NCBI RefSeq assembly: GCF_001598255.1
Contig: NZ_BCYP01000008.1
Location: 44,447 to 108,446, forward strand
DNA length: 64,000 bases
DNA from: Mitsuaria chitosanitabida ATCC BAA-476 = NBRC 102408
GTDB taxonomy: Bacteria; Pseudomonadota; Gammaproteobacteria; Burkholderiales; Burkholderiaceae_C
Reading direction: 5' to 3'
In this document: positions 55,979 to 64,000 of the stretch, piece after piece
Position numbering within the stretch: the first letter of the stretch is position 1
Layout of the letters: the number at the start of each line of letters is the position of its first letter
Notes under the pieces: generated by a model
The model's database searches: none
What the model was told of the DNA's origin: nothing
The model's input: only the letters and a program-made list of their open reading frames with translations
Position numbers and translations under genes: made by a program

Positions 55979-56962
55979 TCAAGCCCCGCAGGCCACCACC
56001 TTCGCGTGATTCAGGGAGATCCGCATGTCCGAGTGGCGCAGGCCATGGGTGACGGCGAAGCCGCGCAGCGTGGTGTCGCGCAGCACCGGCTGCGGATAGA
56101 TGCCGCCGTCCACGCGGCGCACCGCCGCGACTTGCGGGGTGTGGGCGCGCTCGCCGCGCCCGATGACCAGGCCCGTGTCGCCGTTGACCAGCTCGACCCA
56201 GGATCCCGGCGGATACAGCCCCAGCACGCGCAGCAGCACCATGCCCAGCGAGTCGGGGCGGCCCTGTTCGTCCATGAGCGCGTCGCGCGCCGCCAGGGCG
56301 GGCGTGGACGCGGGGCGCTGCCGGCGGCGGCTGAGCTTGGCGGTGTAGACGTCGATGCGGCGCAGCACCTCGCTGAGCTTGCCCGCCGGATCCAGCGATT
56401 CGAGTTCCGCGCTGTGGCTGCGGGTGTGGTGGCCCTCGACGATGGCCAGCGCCAGTTCGTCCCGGACGCCGGCCGCGCGCAGCAGGCGGGCGCTTTCCTG
56501 CGCATGGTCGCGGATGAGCGCGCGCTCCTCGTCGGACGGCGCGTCGGCCTGGTCGGCCAGCCGGTCCTGGAGCTCGGTCATGCTGAGGTTCATCGTGATC
56601 GCGGCGAGCGTGAGCGCGCGGCCCTGCTCGGCCGGCCAGTCACAGCGCCGCACCACCAGACCGGCGACGACGGCGCAGATCATCGCGTGCGTCGCGCTGT
56701 ATTGCGCCGTGTGCTGGGAACAGGCGTGGATGAGGAAGTAGAGCAACTCGTCCGGATTGCCCGCCATCAGGGTCTCGAGCTCGGTGACCGCGCCCTGGAG
56801 GCGGGACAGCCAGGCGGCGTCGTGGCGGGGGCTGGCGAGCAGGCCCGCCAGCTCGTCGCGCAGCATCTCGCCGTCGGTGAGCGCCACGGCCGGCGGTCGG
56901 CGCGAGGTGGCGGCAGAGAGGTCGGCGGCGAGCGATGGGGTGACTGCGTCGAGGACCGTCAT
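55979..56962 (-). CDS. Degenerate HD/HD-GYP-related protein
   Basis: 327 residues. A helical region (about 70–190) resembles an HD-GYP domain: HACSQHTAQYSATHAMICAVVAGLV, IRDHAQESARLLRAAGV, AIVEGHHTR and LRRIDVYTAKLS. The HD dyad is replaced by TMN (LAAITMNLSMTELQ) and the GYP motif is missing, so c-di-GMP hydrolysis is unlikely. The C-terminal 90 residues contain a small beta domain (GSWVELVNGDTGLVIGR). It is preceded by a stand-alone receiver gene 48 bases upstream, recalling a split RpfG. Confidence 0.75.
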   Translation of the reverse strand: MTVLDAVTPSLAADLSAATSRRPPAVALTDGEMLRDELAGLLASPRHDAAWLSRLQGAVTELETLMAGNPDELLYFLIHACSQHTAQYSATHAMICAVVAGLVVRRCDWPAEQGRALTLAAITMNLSMTELQDRLADQADAPSDEERALIRDHAQESARLLRAAGVRDELALAIVEGHHTRSHSAELESLDPAGKLSEVLRRIDVYTAKLSRRRQRPASTPALAARDALMDEQGRPDSLGMVLLRVLGLYPPGSWVELVNGDTGLVIGRGERAHTPQVAAVRRVDGGIYPQPVLRDTTLRGFAVTHGLRHSDMRISLNHAKVVACGA

Positions 56963-57010
56963 GTTCGCTTCCGGGGGCCAGGGTGTCGCGGGTGGGGCGA
57001 GGGCGCCGGG

Positions 57011-57418
57011 TCAGGCCGCCTCGGCGAGGCGCATCTTGGGCTGGCCGAAGGTCAGCGGCGTGGCGCCCAGGGTCCGCAGCGTGCGCAGGAGGTCGTCGAT
57101 CTCCATCTCCCGATCGAAGAAGCCGTTCACGCCGGCCTCCGCGCAGCGGTGGGCGACCAGGCACTCGTCGGCGTTGCTGACCACGTAGGCCGCGCCACGG
57201 AAACCCGCCTTGCGCAGGTGGCGCACGACCGAGAGGCCCGAGCCCTTCTCCAGCGCGACGTCGCACAGGATCACGTCGGGGCGGCACAGCGTGGCCGTCA
57301 TGACGGCGTCGGCCTCGCGGGAGACCTGCGCCACCACGGTGGCGCCCGGCACGTCCTGGAGGCGGCGGCGCAGCGTCGCCATCCAGAGGTCGCAAGGATC
57401 GACGAGAAGAATCTTCAT
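57011..57418 (-). CDS. Stand-alone pseudo-receiver domain protein
   Basis: 135 residues. The fold starts with MKILLVDPCDLW, where the second acidic residue of the Mg pocket is Pro. The phospho-Asp is present (VILCDVALEKGSG), but the conserved Lys is Arg (GFFDREMEIDDL). It probably binds partners without normal phosphorylation. It forms an operon with the HD-domain gene. The start was chosen at MKILLVD; a longer open frame upstream is noncoding by composition. Confidence 0.8.
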   Translation of the reverse strand: MKILLVDPCDLWMATLRRRLQDVPGATVVAQVSREADAVMTATLCRPDVILCDVALEKGSGLSVVRHLRKAGFRGAAYVVSNADECLVAHRCAEAGVNGFFDREMEIDDLLRTLRTLGATPLTFGQPKMRLAEAA

Positions 57419-57726
57419 GACAGGCCTCGGTGGGTGTTTGCGGCAGTCTCCCGCAGCCGCGACCGGCGCGATGCCGCCCAGAGCCGGCGCCCGCTGTCCG
57501 CCCGTGGCGCCTGTGCGTGTCGGCAAAGTGCTGACACCGCCCGAGGGCGGTGTCAGGGTCTCGCGAGGACATCCGGGCCCGGGGCACGGCATGCCTGTTG
57601 CCTCGCCGCCGTGCGCCACGGACGACCTTGCCGCCTCGTCCTTTGATCCGGCGCCTGTCGCCCCGCCGCGCGGGTGAGCGAAGATGCCCCCGTGCCCCGC
57701 GCACATCCACAGGGAGGACTACAGAG
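57419..57726. promoter_or_regulatory. Divergent intergenic region with a perfect hairpin/dyad
   Basis: 308 bases between the pseudo-receiver gene and the divergent anion transporter. A 12-bp perfect dyad, CTGACACCGCCC and GGGCGGTGTCAG with a 2-base centre, lies at 57531–57556. No T-run follows, and a 2-base loop is too tight for a hairpin, so an operator is more likely than a terminator. The remainder shows no gene. Confidence 0.6.
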
Positions 57727-59232
57727 ATGCTCAAGCGACTCGCGGCGATCTACCGCTACTTCATGTCGGTCGTGCCCTTCCGGCTGACCCCCGCCCTCAT
57801 CACCACGGGCGTGCTGATCCTGCTGCTGCTGATCCCCGTCCCGCAGGGGCTCAAGCCCGAAGCCTGGCGGCTGGTGGCGATCTTCCTGACCACCATCGTG
57901 GCCATCATCCTCAAGGTCATGCCCATCGGCGTGATGGCGATGATGGCCATCGTCATCGTCTCGCTGACGCAGGTGACCTCGGGGTCGTCCAAGGGCGCGA
58001 TCGCCGACGCGCTCAGCAGCTTCTCCAGCCCGCTGATCTGGCTGATCGTCGTGGCCATCCTGATCTCGCGCGGCCTGAAGAAGACCGGGCTGGGCAACCG
58101 CATCGGGCTGATGTTCATCGCGCTGATGGGCAAGCGCACCGTGGGCATCGGCTACGGCCTGACCGTCTGCGAGCTGGTGCTGGCGCCGTTCACGCCCAGC
58201 AACACCGCGCGCGGCGGCGGCATCGTGCACCCGATCATGAAGTCGATCGCCGGCGCCTTCGACTCCGACCCCGCCAAGGGCACGCAGGGCAAGGTCGGCA
58301 CCTACCTGGCGCTGGTGAACTACCACGCCAATCCGATCACCTCGGCGATGTTCCTGACCGCGACCGCGCCCAATCCGCTGGTGGTGGACTACGTCGCCAA
58401 GGCCACCGGCCAGTCGCTGCACCTGAGCTGGACCACCTGGGCGCTGTGCATGCTGCTGCCCGGCCTGCTGTGCCTGCTGCTGATGCCGCTGGTGATCTAC
58501 GCGCTGGCGCCCCCGCAGCTCAAGGCCACGCCCAACGCCGTCGACTTCGCCCGCGGCGAGCTGACCCGCATGGGCCCGCTCAGCGGCAAGGAGCGCGTGA
58601 TGCTGGGCGTCTTCGGACTGATGCTGCTGCTGTGGGCCAACGTGCCCGCGATGCTCCTCGGCCCGGCCTTCACGCTGGACCCCACCGTCGTGGCCTTCCT
58701 CGGGCTCTTCGCGCTGATCATCACCGGCACCATCGACTGGGACGACGTGCTCTCCGAGAAGAGCGCCTGGGACACGCTGGTGTGGTTCGGCGCGCTGGTG
58801 ATGCTGGCGGAGCAGCTCAACAAGCTGGGCGTGATCGGCTGGTTCTCCGGCAACATGCGCGACGCCATCGAGGCCTCGGGCATGGGCTGGCCCGCCGTCG
58901 CGGCGGTGCTGGTAGGGATCTTCGTGTTCTCGCACTACCTGTTCGCGAGCACCACCGCCCACATCAGCGCCATGATGCTGGCCTTCCTCACCGTCGGCGC
59001 GCAGCTGATCCCGGCCGACTACGTCGTCCCCTTCATGCTCATGATGACGGCCGGCTCCGGGATCATGATGACGCTGACCCACTACGCGACCGGCACCTCG
59101 CCCATCATCTTCGGCAGCGGCTACGTGACCATGGGCCAGTGGTGGAAGGTCGGCGCGGTGATGTGCGTGGTCGAGCTGGCGATCTTCGCGGTCGTCGGCA
59201 CCGCGTGGTGGAAGCTCATCGGCATGTGGTGA
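57727..59232 (+). CDS. DASS/SLC13-family anion (dicarboxylate/citrate) transporter
   Basis: 501 residues and about 12 membrane segments. The two helix-hairpin substrate sites read PFTPSNTARGGGIVHPI (with the SNT motif) and, in the second half, THYATGTSPIIFGSG. The family moves dicarboxylates or citrate. AGGGAGG lies 10 bases upstream of the ATG. It is convergent with the AspT-like gene (43-base gap). The substrate cannot be refined. Confidence 0.92.
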   Translation: MLKRLAAIYRYFMSVVPFRLTPALITTGVLILLLLIPVPQGLKPEAWRLVAIFLTTIVAIILKVMPIGVMAMMAIVIVSLTQVTSGSSKGAIADALSSFSSPLIWLIVVAILISRGLKKTGLGNRIGLMFIALMGKRTVGIGYGLTVCELVLAPFTPSNTARGGGIVHPIMKSIAGAFDSDPAKGTQGKVGTYLALVNYHANPITSAMFLTATAPNPLVVDYVAKATGQSLHLSWTTWALCMLLPGLLCLLLMPLVIYALAPPQLKATPNAVDFARGELTRMGPLSGKERVMLGVFGLMLLLWANVPAMLLGPAFTLDPTVVAFLGLFALIITGTIDWDDVLSEKSAWDTLVWFGALVMLAEQLNKLGVIGWFSGNMRDAIEASGMGWPAVAAVLVGIFVFSHYLFASTTAHISAMMLAFLTVGAQLIPADYVVPFMLMMTAGSGIMMTLTHYATGTSPIIFGSGYVTMGQWWKVGAVMCVVELAIFAVVGTAWWKLIGMW

Positions 59233-59275
59233 GCGCCGACCCGCGCGGCCGCGCGAGCGCGATGGGTCCCTGGGG

Positions 59276-60871
59276 TCAGGTCGAGCCACCCCACAGCGCG
59301 ACCGCCTGGACCAGCAGGATCTTCACCACCGTCATGGACGGGAAGATCATCGCGTAGCCGATGTCGGGCTTGTCGGTCGGCGCGATGCGGTTGGCGAAGC
59401 CCAGGATGGCCGGGTTGCCGGTGGCCCCGGCGACCACGCCGGCCGCGGTGTCGAAGGGCAGCCGGAAGATCCCGACCGCGACGATCAGCGTCACCGCGAC
59501 CAGGGTCGCGACGATGGCGCTGCCCAGCAGCAGGTACATCAGGCCGCTGTGCGCGACGGTGGCCGCGAAGGTGGCGCCCGAGGAGATGCCGACCACCGCC
59601 AGGAAGACGGTCAGCCCGAAATTGCGCAGCACCAGGTTGGCGGACAGCGGCATCGCCCATTGCAGCGGACCGGTGCGGCGGCGCCAGCCCAGCATCAGCG
59701 CCACCAGCAGCAGGCCCGCGAAACCCAGCGAGAAGCGGCCGAGCAGCGGCAGCGGCCAGACGATGGCGCCCAGCGCCAGGCCCAGCGTGACGCCCACGCC
59801 CAGGCCGATGTAGCCGACCTCGCCGGTGCCGCGCACCGAATCCCCGAAGAGCTTGCTCAACGCGGCGAAGCTCTCGCGCGGCGCGAGCACGCCCACGCGG
59901 TCGCCGAACTCGAAGATCCGGTCCTCGTGCGGGGCCAGATCCACGTCGCTGCGGCGCAGGTGCAGGATGCGGGCGCCGAGCTCAGGCGGCAGCGTCAGTT
60001 CCGACAGGCGCTTGCCGGCGACGGCGGGGCTGGAGACGAAGAAGCGGCCGTAGTCCAGCTCGCTGCGGTCGCGCAGCATGCGGCCGGGATCGGCGGGGCC
60101 GAGGCGCAGCGCGGCGTGGCGCAGGGCGGCGCGGTCAGTCCCCGTGAGCGCGAGCACGTCACCACGCTGGAGCTCGGTCTGCGGCGTCGCGCCGAGGTTG
60201 TGATGGCCGCGACGCAGGGCCGCGATCGTGACGCCGGTCGGCAGGGTCTGGGAGATGCTGGCGATGCTCATGCCCAGCACGCTGAACTCCTCGACGTCGA
60301 CCTCCTCCACGAGCAGGGTCGCCGGCCGGGTCTGCGCCAGCACGGGCCTGCGCCACGCGTTGTAGAGCCCCAGCATCAGGATGGGGATGGCCACGCCGAC
60401 CGGATAGGCGACCGAGTAGCCCGTCGCCGACGCGGTGCCGAAGACCGCGATGGCCGCCTGCAGCGCCGCCGTGCTGGTGCCCGCGCCGGCATAGGCGCCC
60501 AGCGCCTTGGACAGCTCCATGTCCGGCCACCAGGCGACGGCCGCCAGCGTCAGGCCCAGCGCCGCCAGCACCGCGATCAGCGCCGCCGCGTTGGCCTTCA
60601 TGCCGGCCGCGCTGCTGAGTCCGCGCAGGAACTGCGCGCCGTAGGCGATGCCCACGCCGTAGAGGAAGAGCATCAGGCCCAGGTTGCCCAGCAGCGGCGG
60701 GAGGGTCAGCGTCGGCACCAGCGCGCCGACCGCCAGGCCCACGAAGAGCACCGCGCCGGACCCGAGCGCGAAGCCGCGCACGCTGAGCGAGCCCAGCCAG
60801 TAACCGATCGCGATGGTCAGGAACAGGGCCAGCAGGGGCTGGGCGCTCAGGAAATGACTGAACCAGTTCAT
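59276..60871 (-). CDS. AspT/YidE/YbjL-family membrane transporter
   Basis: 531 residues. Two membrane blocks of about five helices flank two RCK-C (TrkA-C) domains (about 200–370, LVEEVDVEEFSVLG and SELDYGRFFVSS). The second block contains NLVLRNFGLTVFLAVVGISSG and GATGNPAILGFAN, signatures of the aspartate:alanine exchanger family. It probably exchanges amino or dicarboxylic acids. It faces the DASS transporter and stands divergent from the D-lactate dehydrogenase-like gene. Confidence 0.88.
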   Translation of the reverse strand: MNWFSHFLSAQPLLALFLTIAIGYWLGSLSVRGFALGSGAVLFVGLAVGALVPTLTLPPLLGNLGLMLFLYGVGIAYGAQFLRGLSSAAGMKANAAALIAVLAALGLTLAAVAWWPDMELSKALGAYAGAGTSTAALQAAIAVFGTASATGYSVAYPVGVAIPILMLGLYNAWRRPVLAQTRPATLLVEEVDVEEFSVLGMSIASISQTLPTGVTIAALRRGHHNLGATPQTELQRGDVLALTGTDRAALRHAALRLGPADPGRMLRDRSELDYGRFFVSSPAVAGKRLSELTLPPELGARILHLRRSDVDLAPHEDRIFEFGDRVGVLAPRESFAALSKLFGDSVRGTGEVGYIGLGVGVTLGLALGAIVWPLPLLGRFSLGFAGLLLVALMLGWRRRTGPLQWAMPLSANLVLRNFGLTVFLAVVGISSGATFAATVAHSGLMYLLLGSAIVATLVAVTLIVAVGIFRLPFDTAAGVVAGATGNPAILGFANRIAPTDKPDIGYAMIFPSMTVVKILLVQAVALWGGST

Positions 60872-60958
60872 GGGGTCACTTGTTGCGCGGTGGTGGGGGC
60901 GATCGAGTGTAATGGGGACCTTTCGCGGCAGAGGCCCGCTCGTCCTTCAGGGGGAACG

Positions 60959-61954
60959 ATGAAAACAGCAGTCTTCAGCACACGGCGCTACGACCAGTCG
61001 CTGCTCACCCGCGCGAACGAGCAGGCCGGGCACGAGCTGGTCTTCATCCAGGACCGCCTGACCGCCGAGACCGCCCCGCTGGCGTCCGGCTGCCGCGCGG
61101 TCTGCGTCTTCGTCAACGACAGCGTCGACGCGGCGGTCATGGAGATCCTGGCGCGCCAGGGCACCGGCCTGGTCGCGACGCGGTCCACCGGCTTCAACCA
61201 CGTGGACGCGGTGGCCGCGGCGCGGCTGGGCATCGAGGTGGTGCGGGTGACCGACTACTCGCCGTACTCGGTGGCGGAGTTCGCGGTGGGCCTGCTGCTG
61301 GCGGTGAACCGCAAGATCGCGCGGGCCGTGTCCCGCACGCGGGACGGCAACTTCGAGCTGGACGGCCTGATGGGCTTCGACCTGCACGGCAAGACCGTGG
61401 GGGTGATCGGGACCGGCAAGATCGGCACGATCTTCGCCCGCATCCTGCGCGGGTTCGGCTGCGAGGTGCTGGGCCACGACGCCTTCCCGCGGCCCGAGTT
61501 CGAGCAGCTGGGCGCGCGCTACGTGCCGTTGCCCGAGCTGATCGCGACGTCCGACGTGATCTCGCTGCACTGCCCGCTGACCGAGGCGACGCGCCACATC
61601 ATCGATGCCCAGGCGCTGGCCTCGATGAAGCCGGGCGTGGTGCTGGTCAACACCAGCCGCGGCGGCCTGGTGGACACCGAGGCCGCGACCCAGGCGCTGA
61701 AGACGGGCCAGCTGGGCGGGCTCGCGATCGACGTCTACGAGCAGGAGGCCAGCCTGTTCTTCCAGGACCTGTCCTCGACCATCATCACCGACGACGTCAT
61801 CCAGCGCCTGGTGTCCTTCCCCAACGTGATCGTGACCGGCCACCAGGCCTTCTTCACCGTCGAGGCCATCGGCCAGATCATGGCCACGACCATCGAGAGC
61901 ATCACCGCCTTCGAGCGCGGCGAGCCGCTGCGCCACCGGATTCCCCAGGGCTGA
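60959..61954 (+). CDS. D-2-hydroxyacid (D-lactate) dehydrogenase
   Basis: 331 residues. The NAD motif GVIGTGKIGTIFARIL is near residue 148, catalytic Arg in VLVNTSRGGLVDTEA, Glu in YEQEASLFF and His in VTGHQAFFT (HQAF). This pattern fits LdhA, which interconverts pyruvate and D-lactate. AGGGGGA precedes the ATG. It is transcribed alone, 63 bases before the helicase gene. With the adjacent transporters it points to organic acid metabolism. Confidence 0.93.
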   Translation: MKTAVFSTRRYDQSLLTRANEQAGHELVFIQDRLTAETAPLASGCRAVCVFVNDSVDAAVMEILARQGTGLVATRSTGFNHVDAVAAARLGIEVVRVTDYSPYSVAEFAVGLLLAVNRKIARAVSRTRDGNFELDGLMGFDLHGKTVGVIGTGKIGTIFARILRGFGCEVLGHDAFPRPEFEQLGARYVPLPELIATSDVISLHCPLTEATRHIIDAQALASMKPGVVLVNTSRGGLVDTEAATQALKTGQLGGLAIDVYEQEASLFFQDLSSTIITDDVIQRLVSFPNVIVTGHQAFFTVEAIGQIMATTIESITAFERGEPLRHRIPQG

Positions 61955-62017
61955 TCCGTCGTCGCGGACAATGCGGGCCCGCTCACCGCGAGCCCCGCAG
62001 ACAGGAAAGACGCCCCC

Positions 62018-63985
62018 ATGGCATGGAAGCAAGCCCCGTTCACGCCGACGGAGGAGCAGGCTCGCATCGAGCAGGCCACCGCGCGACGGGTCATCGTGGA
62101 AGCCAACGCCGGCGTGGGCAAGACGACGGTGCTGTGCCTGCGCGCGCTGCGTCTGATCGGGCAGGGCGTGGATCCGCGGCGCATCCTGATGCTGAGCTTC
62201 ACCCGCGCCGGCTGCGAGGCCATCCGGCGCACGCTGCGCCGCCACGGCGCGCCCGCCAGCGTCTGCGACGGGCTGCGCATCGGCACCTTCGACGAGTTCT
62301 GCGCCGCCCGCCTGCGCAAGATGGAAGGCGTCGCGGTGCCGATGCTGACGCGTCCGGAGGAGGTGCGGGAGACGGTGCTCGCCGCGATCGGGACGGCGCG
62401 CGAGCAGGCCAGGGCGCGCGGGGAGGACCTGACCCTCGGCGGCACCGGCCACCTGATCGTCGAGCAGCTGCTCAAGGACTTCGAGCGGATCAAGGGCTCC
62501 CTGGTGCTGCGGCGCCAGGACGAGGACTTCCGGCTCACCCCCGCGACGGCCGAGGACACGGGCTTCCCGTATCCGACGCTGGCGATCTTCGGCGCCTACG
62601 AGGCCGAGCGCCTGGAAGGCGGCGCCGATCGCAACGAGGCGCGCTTCCGCTACGTCGGCGACGCGACCTACGACATGGCCCGCGCCCTGAGCGCCGAGGA
62701 TCCCGCCTTCGGCGTCGACAACCATCCGCTGCGCATGGGCGGGATCCAGGCGGTCTTCGTCGACGAGTTCCATGACATGAACTGGGCCATGGCCACGGTG
62801 CTGAAGGCCGTGCTGGCGCAGTACCCGGACGTCCCCTTCACCGGCGTGGGCGACGTGGACCAGGTCATCCACGCGGAGAGCGGCGCCGATGCCTACTTCC
62901 TGCGCAACGGGTTCAAGGTCGAGTTCGGCCGGGCGGAGCGCTTGACGCTGACGCAGGCGCAGCGCTTCGGGCCGGGGATTGCCGATCTGCTGGGCGGTTT
63001 CGCGCGCAAGGCGTATCCGGCGCCCGTGGGCCGGGCGGGGCGGATCGAGGTGCTGCGCATCGACAGCACGCTGGAGCTGGCGCTGCACATTCGCGCGCTG
63101 CGGGACCGCCGGCTGGCGGAGCTCCCCAGGACGCCGCTCAACGAGATCGCCGTGCTGCTGCGGCACCCGAGCGCGGCGCTGGACCTGGAGTACGAGCTGG
63201 CCAACCGCGGCGTGGACTACGAGACCGCCGGTTTCGCGAGCTACACGAGCCGGCCGGAAGTGCTGTTCGTGCGGCTGTTGCTGGCGGCGGCGGTGAACTG
63301 CCAGGACGCGTTCACGCCGGCCTCGTTCGAGGCGGCGAAGCTGGCGACGTGGGAGTTCATCGGGGGCGCGCTGCCGCACCCCGATGGTGGCGACGATCCG
63401 GAGACTCGCGCGAAGATCCTGCGGGCGCCGGTGAGCGCGTTCCAGCAGTTCATGCTGGAGGACCTGCTGACGCGTACCCCGCGCACGCCGGGGGCGGAAC
63501 GCATCCGCACGGCGATGACGATCGCGAGCACGGACCGCGTGCCGGACCTGGTCACGGCGCTGGAGGCGCTGCAGATGGGCCGGCTGGCCGAGCAGGTGCT
63601 GGTGCGGGAGGAAGCGATCCGCGACGCGGCCGATTCGGTGCGGGGGCTGGAGAACATCGTCATCCGGGAGAACTTCCTGACCATCACCGAGATGCTGGGC
63701 GTGATCCGCGCCCAGGAGGAGCGGCGGCAGGACGACTGGACCGCGCGGCAGCGGATCGTGCTGTCGACGATCGAGCAGGCCAAGGGCCTGGAGTTCGAGC
63801 ACGTGATCGTGCCGGGGCTGGGCGCGGACAGGCTCGACGGCACGCAGACCTTCGACGGGCTCGACGAGGACGAGCGGCACCGCTTCTACGTCGCGGTGTC
63901 GCGGGCGAAGCAGGTCGTGGAGCTGGTGTACCGGGAGGCGCCGGGGAGGCTGCTTCAGCGTGCGCTGTCGAGCGCCACCCTCTGA
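62018..63985 (+). CDS. UvrD/Rep-like ATP-dependent 3'–5' DNA helicase
   Basis: 655 residues. Motif I is VEANAGVGKTTVL, motif Ia LMLSFTRAGCEAI, motif II FVDEFHDMN (DEFH instead of the usual DEYQ/DEFQ), motif III GVGDVDQVIH, motif IV LTQAQRFGP, motif V TIEQAKGLEFEHVI and motif VI FYVAVSRAKQ. It is shorter than UvrD and lacks a nuclease domain. It may act in repair or replication restart, but its role is not defined by context. It reaches almost to the right edge, and the last 15 bases of the window contain nothing else. Confidence 0.9.
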   Translation: MAWKQAPFTPTEEQARIEQATARRVIVEANAGVGKTTVLCLRALRLIGQGVDPRRILMLSFTRAGCEAIRRTLRRHGAPASVCDGLRIGTFDEFCAARLRKMEGVAVPMLTRPEEVRETVLAAIGTAREQARARGEDLTLGGTGHLIVEQLLKDFERIKGSLVLRRQDEDFRLTPATAEDTGFPYPTLAIFGAYEAERLEGGADRNEARFRYVGDATYDMARALSAEDPAFGVDNHPLRMGGIQAVFVDEFHDMNWAMATVLKAVLAQYPDVPFTGVGDVDQVIHAESGADAYFLRNGFKVEFGRAERLTLTQAQRFGPGIADLLGGFARKAYPAPVGRAGRIEVLRIDSTLELALHIRALRDRRLAELPRTPLNEIAVLLRHPSAALDLEYELANRGVDYETAGFASYTSRPEVLFVRLLLAAAVNCQDAFTPASFEAAKLATWEFIGGALPHPDGGDDPETRAKILRAPVSAFQQFMLEDLLTRTPRTPGAERIRTAMTIASTDRVPDLVTALEALQMGRLAEQVLVREEAIRDAADSVRGLENIVIRENFLTITEMLGVIRAQEERRQDDWTARQRIVLSTIEQAKGLEFEHVIVPGLGADRLDGTQTFDGLDEDERHRFYVAVSRAKQVVELVYREAPGRLLQRALSSATL

Positions 63986-64000
63986 AGACCCTCACCCCAG

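Noticed and set aside
57531..57556. Intrinsic terminator for the pseudo-receiver or an upstream transcript
   Set aside because: A two-base loop and lack of a T-run on either strand do not fit; also no gene ends there.
55307..57646. A 779-codon plus-strand frame opposite the LysR, HD-domain and receiver genes
   Set aside because: It crosses three recognisable genes and their spacers in antisense and shows no domain.

Overview
The window reads as a chromosomal segment of a high-GC betaproteobacterium of the order Burkholderiales, most likely in the Roseateles/Mitsuaria/Rubrivivax neighbourhood. The reasons are the gene order gyrA–serC–pheA–tyrA–(aroA-cmk fusion)–rpsA–ihfB–lapA–lapB on one strand, the divergent ompA–ubiG–gph–ssrA block, very high GC with long antisense open frames, and several Burkholderiales-type protein families. 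I found no transposase, integrase, CRISPR array or tRNA. The only structural RNA I can support is tmRNA.

Region 1 (about 860–10512) is a ten-gene, minus-strand catabolic operon with a divergent LysR regulator. Seven genes form a 3-hydroxyanthranilate/2-aminomuconate meta-cleavage route: ring dioxygenase, ACMS decarboxylase, aminomuconic semialdehyde dehydrogenase, RidA-type aminomuconate deaminase, 4-oxalocrotonate decarboxylase and 2-oxopent-4-enoate hydratase, plus a DUF4863 (hydroxylaminobenzoate lyase-like) protein. An FMN reductase, an FAH-family hydrolase and an SDR dehydrogenase follow. The usual last two enzymes (4-hydroxy-2-oxovalerate aldolase and acetaldehyde dehydrogenase) are absent. 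I propose that the SDR and FAH enzymes replace them by an oxidation-plus-hydrolysis route through acetylpyruvate. Most junctions are ATGA overlaps, while two spacers carry short tandem repeats.

Region 2 (10.6–26.9 kb) is a mixed set of small, mostly monocistronic housekeeping and accessory genes: DoxX, a PNPOx-fold protein, a PHB-depolymerase-type esterase, small membrane proteins, GFA and endonuclease V-like proteins, Skp, DsbA, a serine hydrolase, a HAD phosphatase, a large diheme oxidoreductase lipoprotein with a discoidin domain, an SDR and a metallophosphoesterase.

Region 3 (27.0–49.1 kb) is a nearly uninterrupted minus-strand run: gyrA, DUF2059, serC, pheA, tyrA, aroA-cmk, rpsA, ihfB (apparently frameshifted), lapA, lapB, three glycosyltransferases, UDP-galactopyranose mutase, an MsbA-type ABC exporter with a long Ala/Ser/Thr insertion, an exported intradiol dioxygenase-like protein and an OmpR/EnvZ-type two-component pair. 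Aromatic amino acid synthesis, translation and lipopolysaccharide assembly and control lie side by side.

Region 4 (49.3–64.0 kb) holds ompA, ubiG, gph and ssrA with clear terminators. Next comes a LysR gene with two tandem exported agmatine-deiminase-family proteins and a small exported NTF2-fold protein. A degenerate receiver paired with a degenerate HD-domain protein follows, then a DASS anion transporter, an AspT/YidE-type transporter, a D-lactate dehydrogenase-like enzyme and a UvrD-like helicase.
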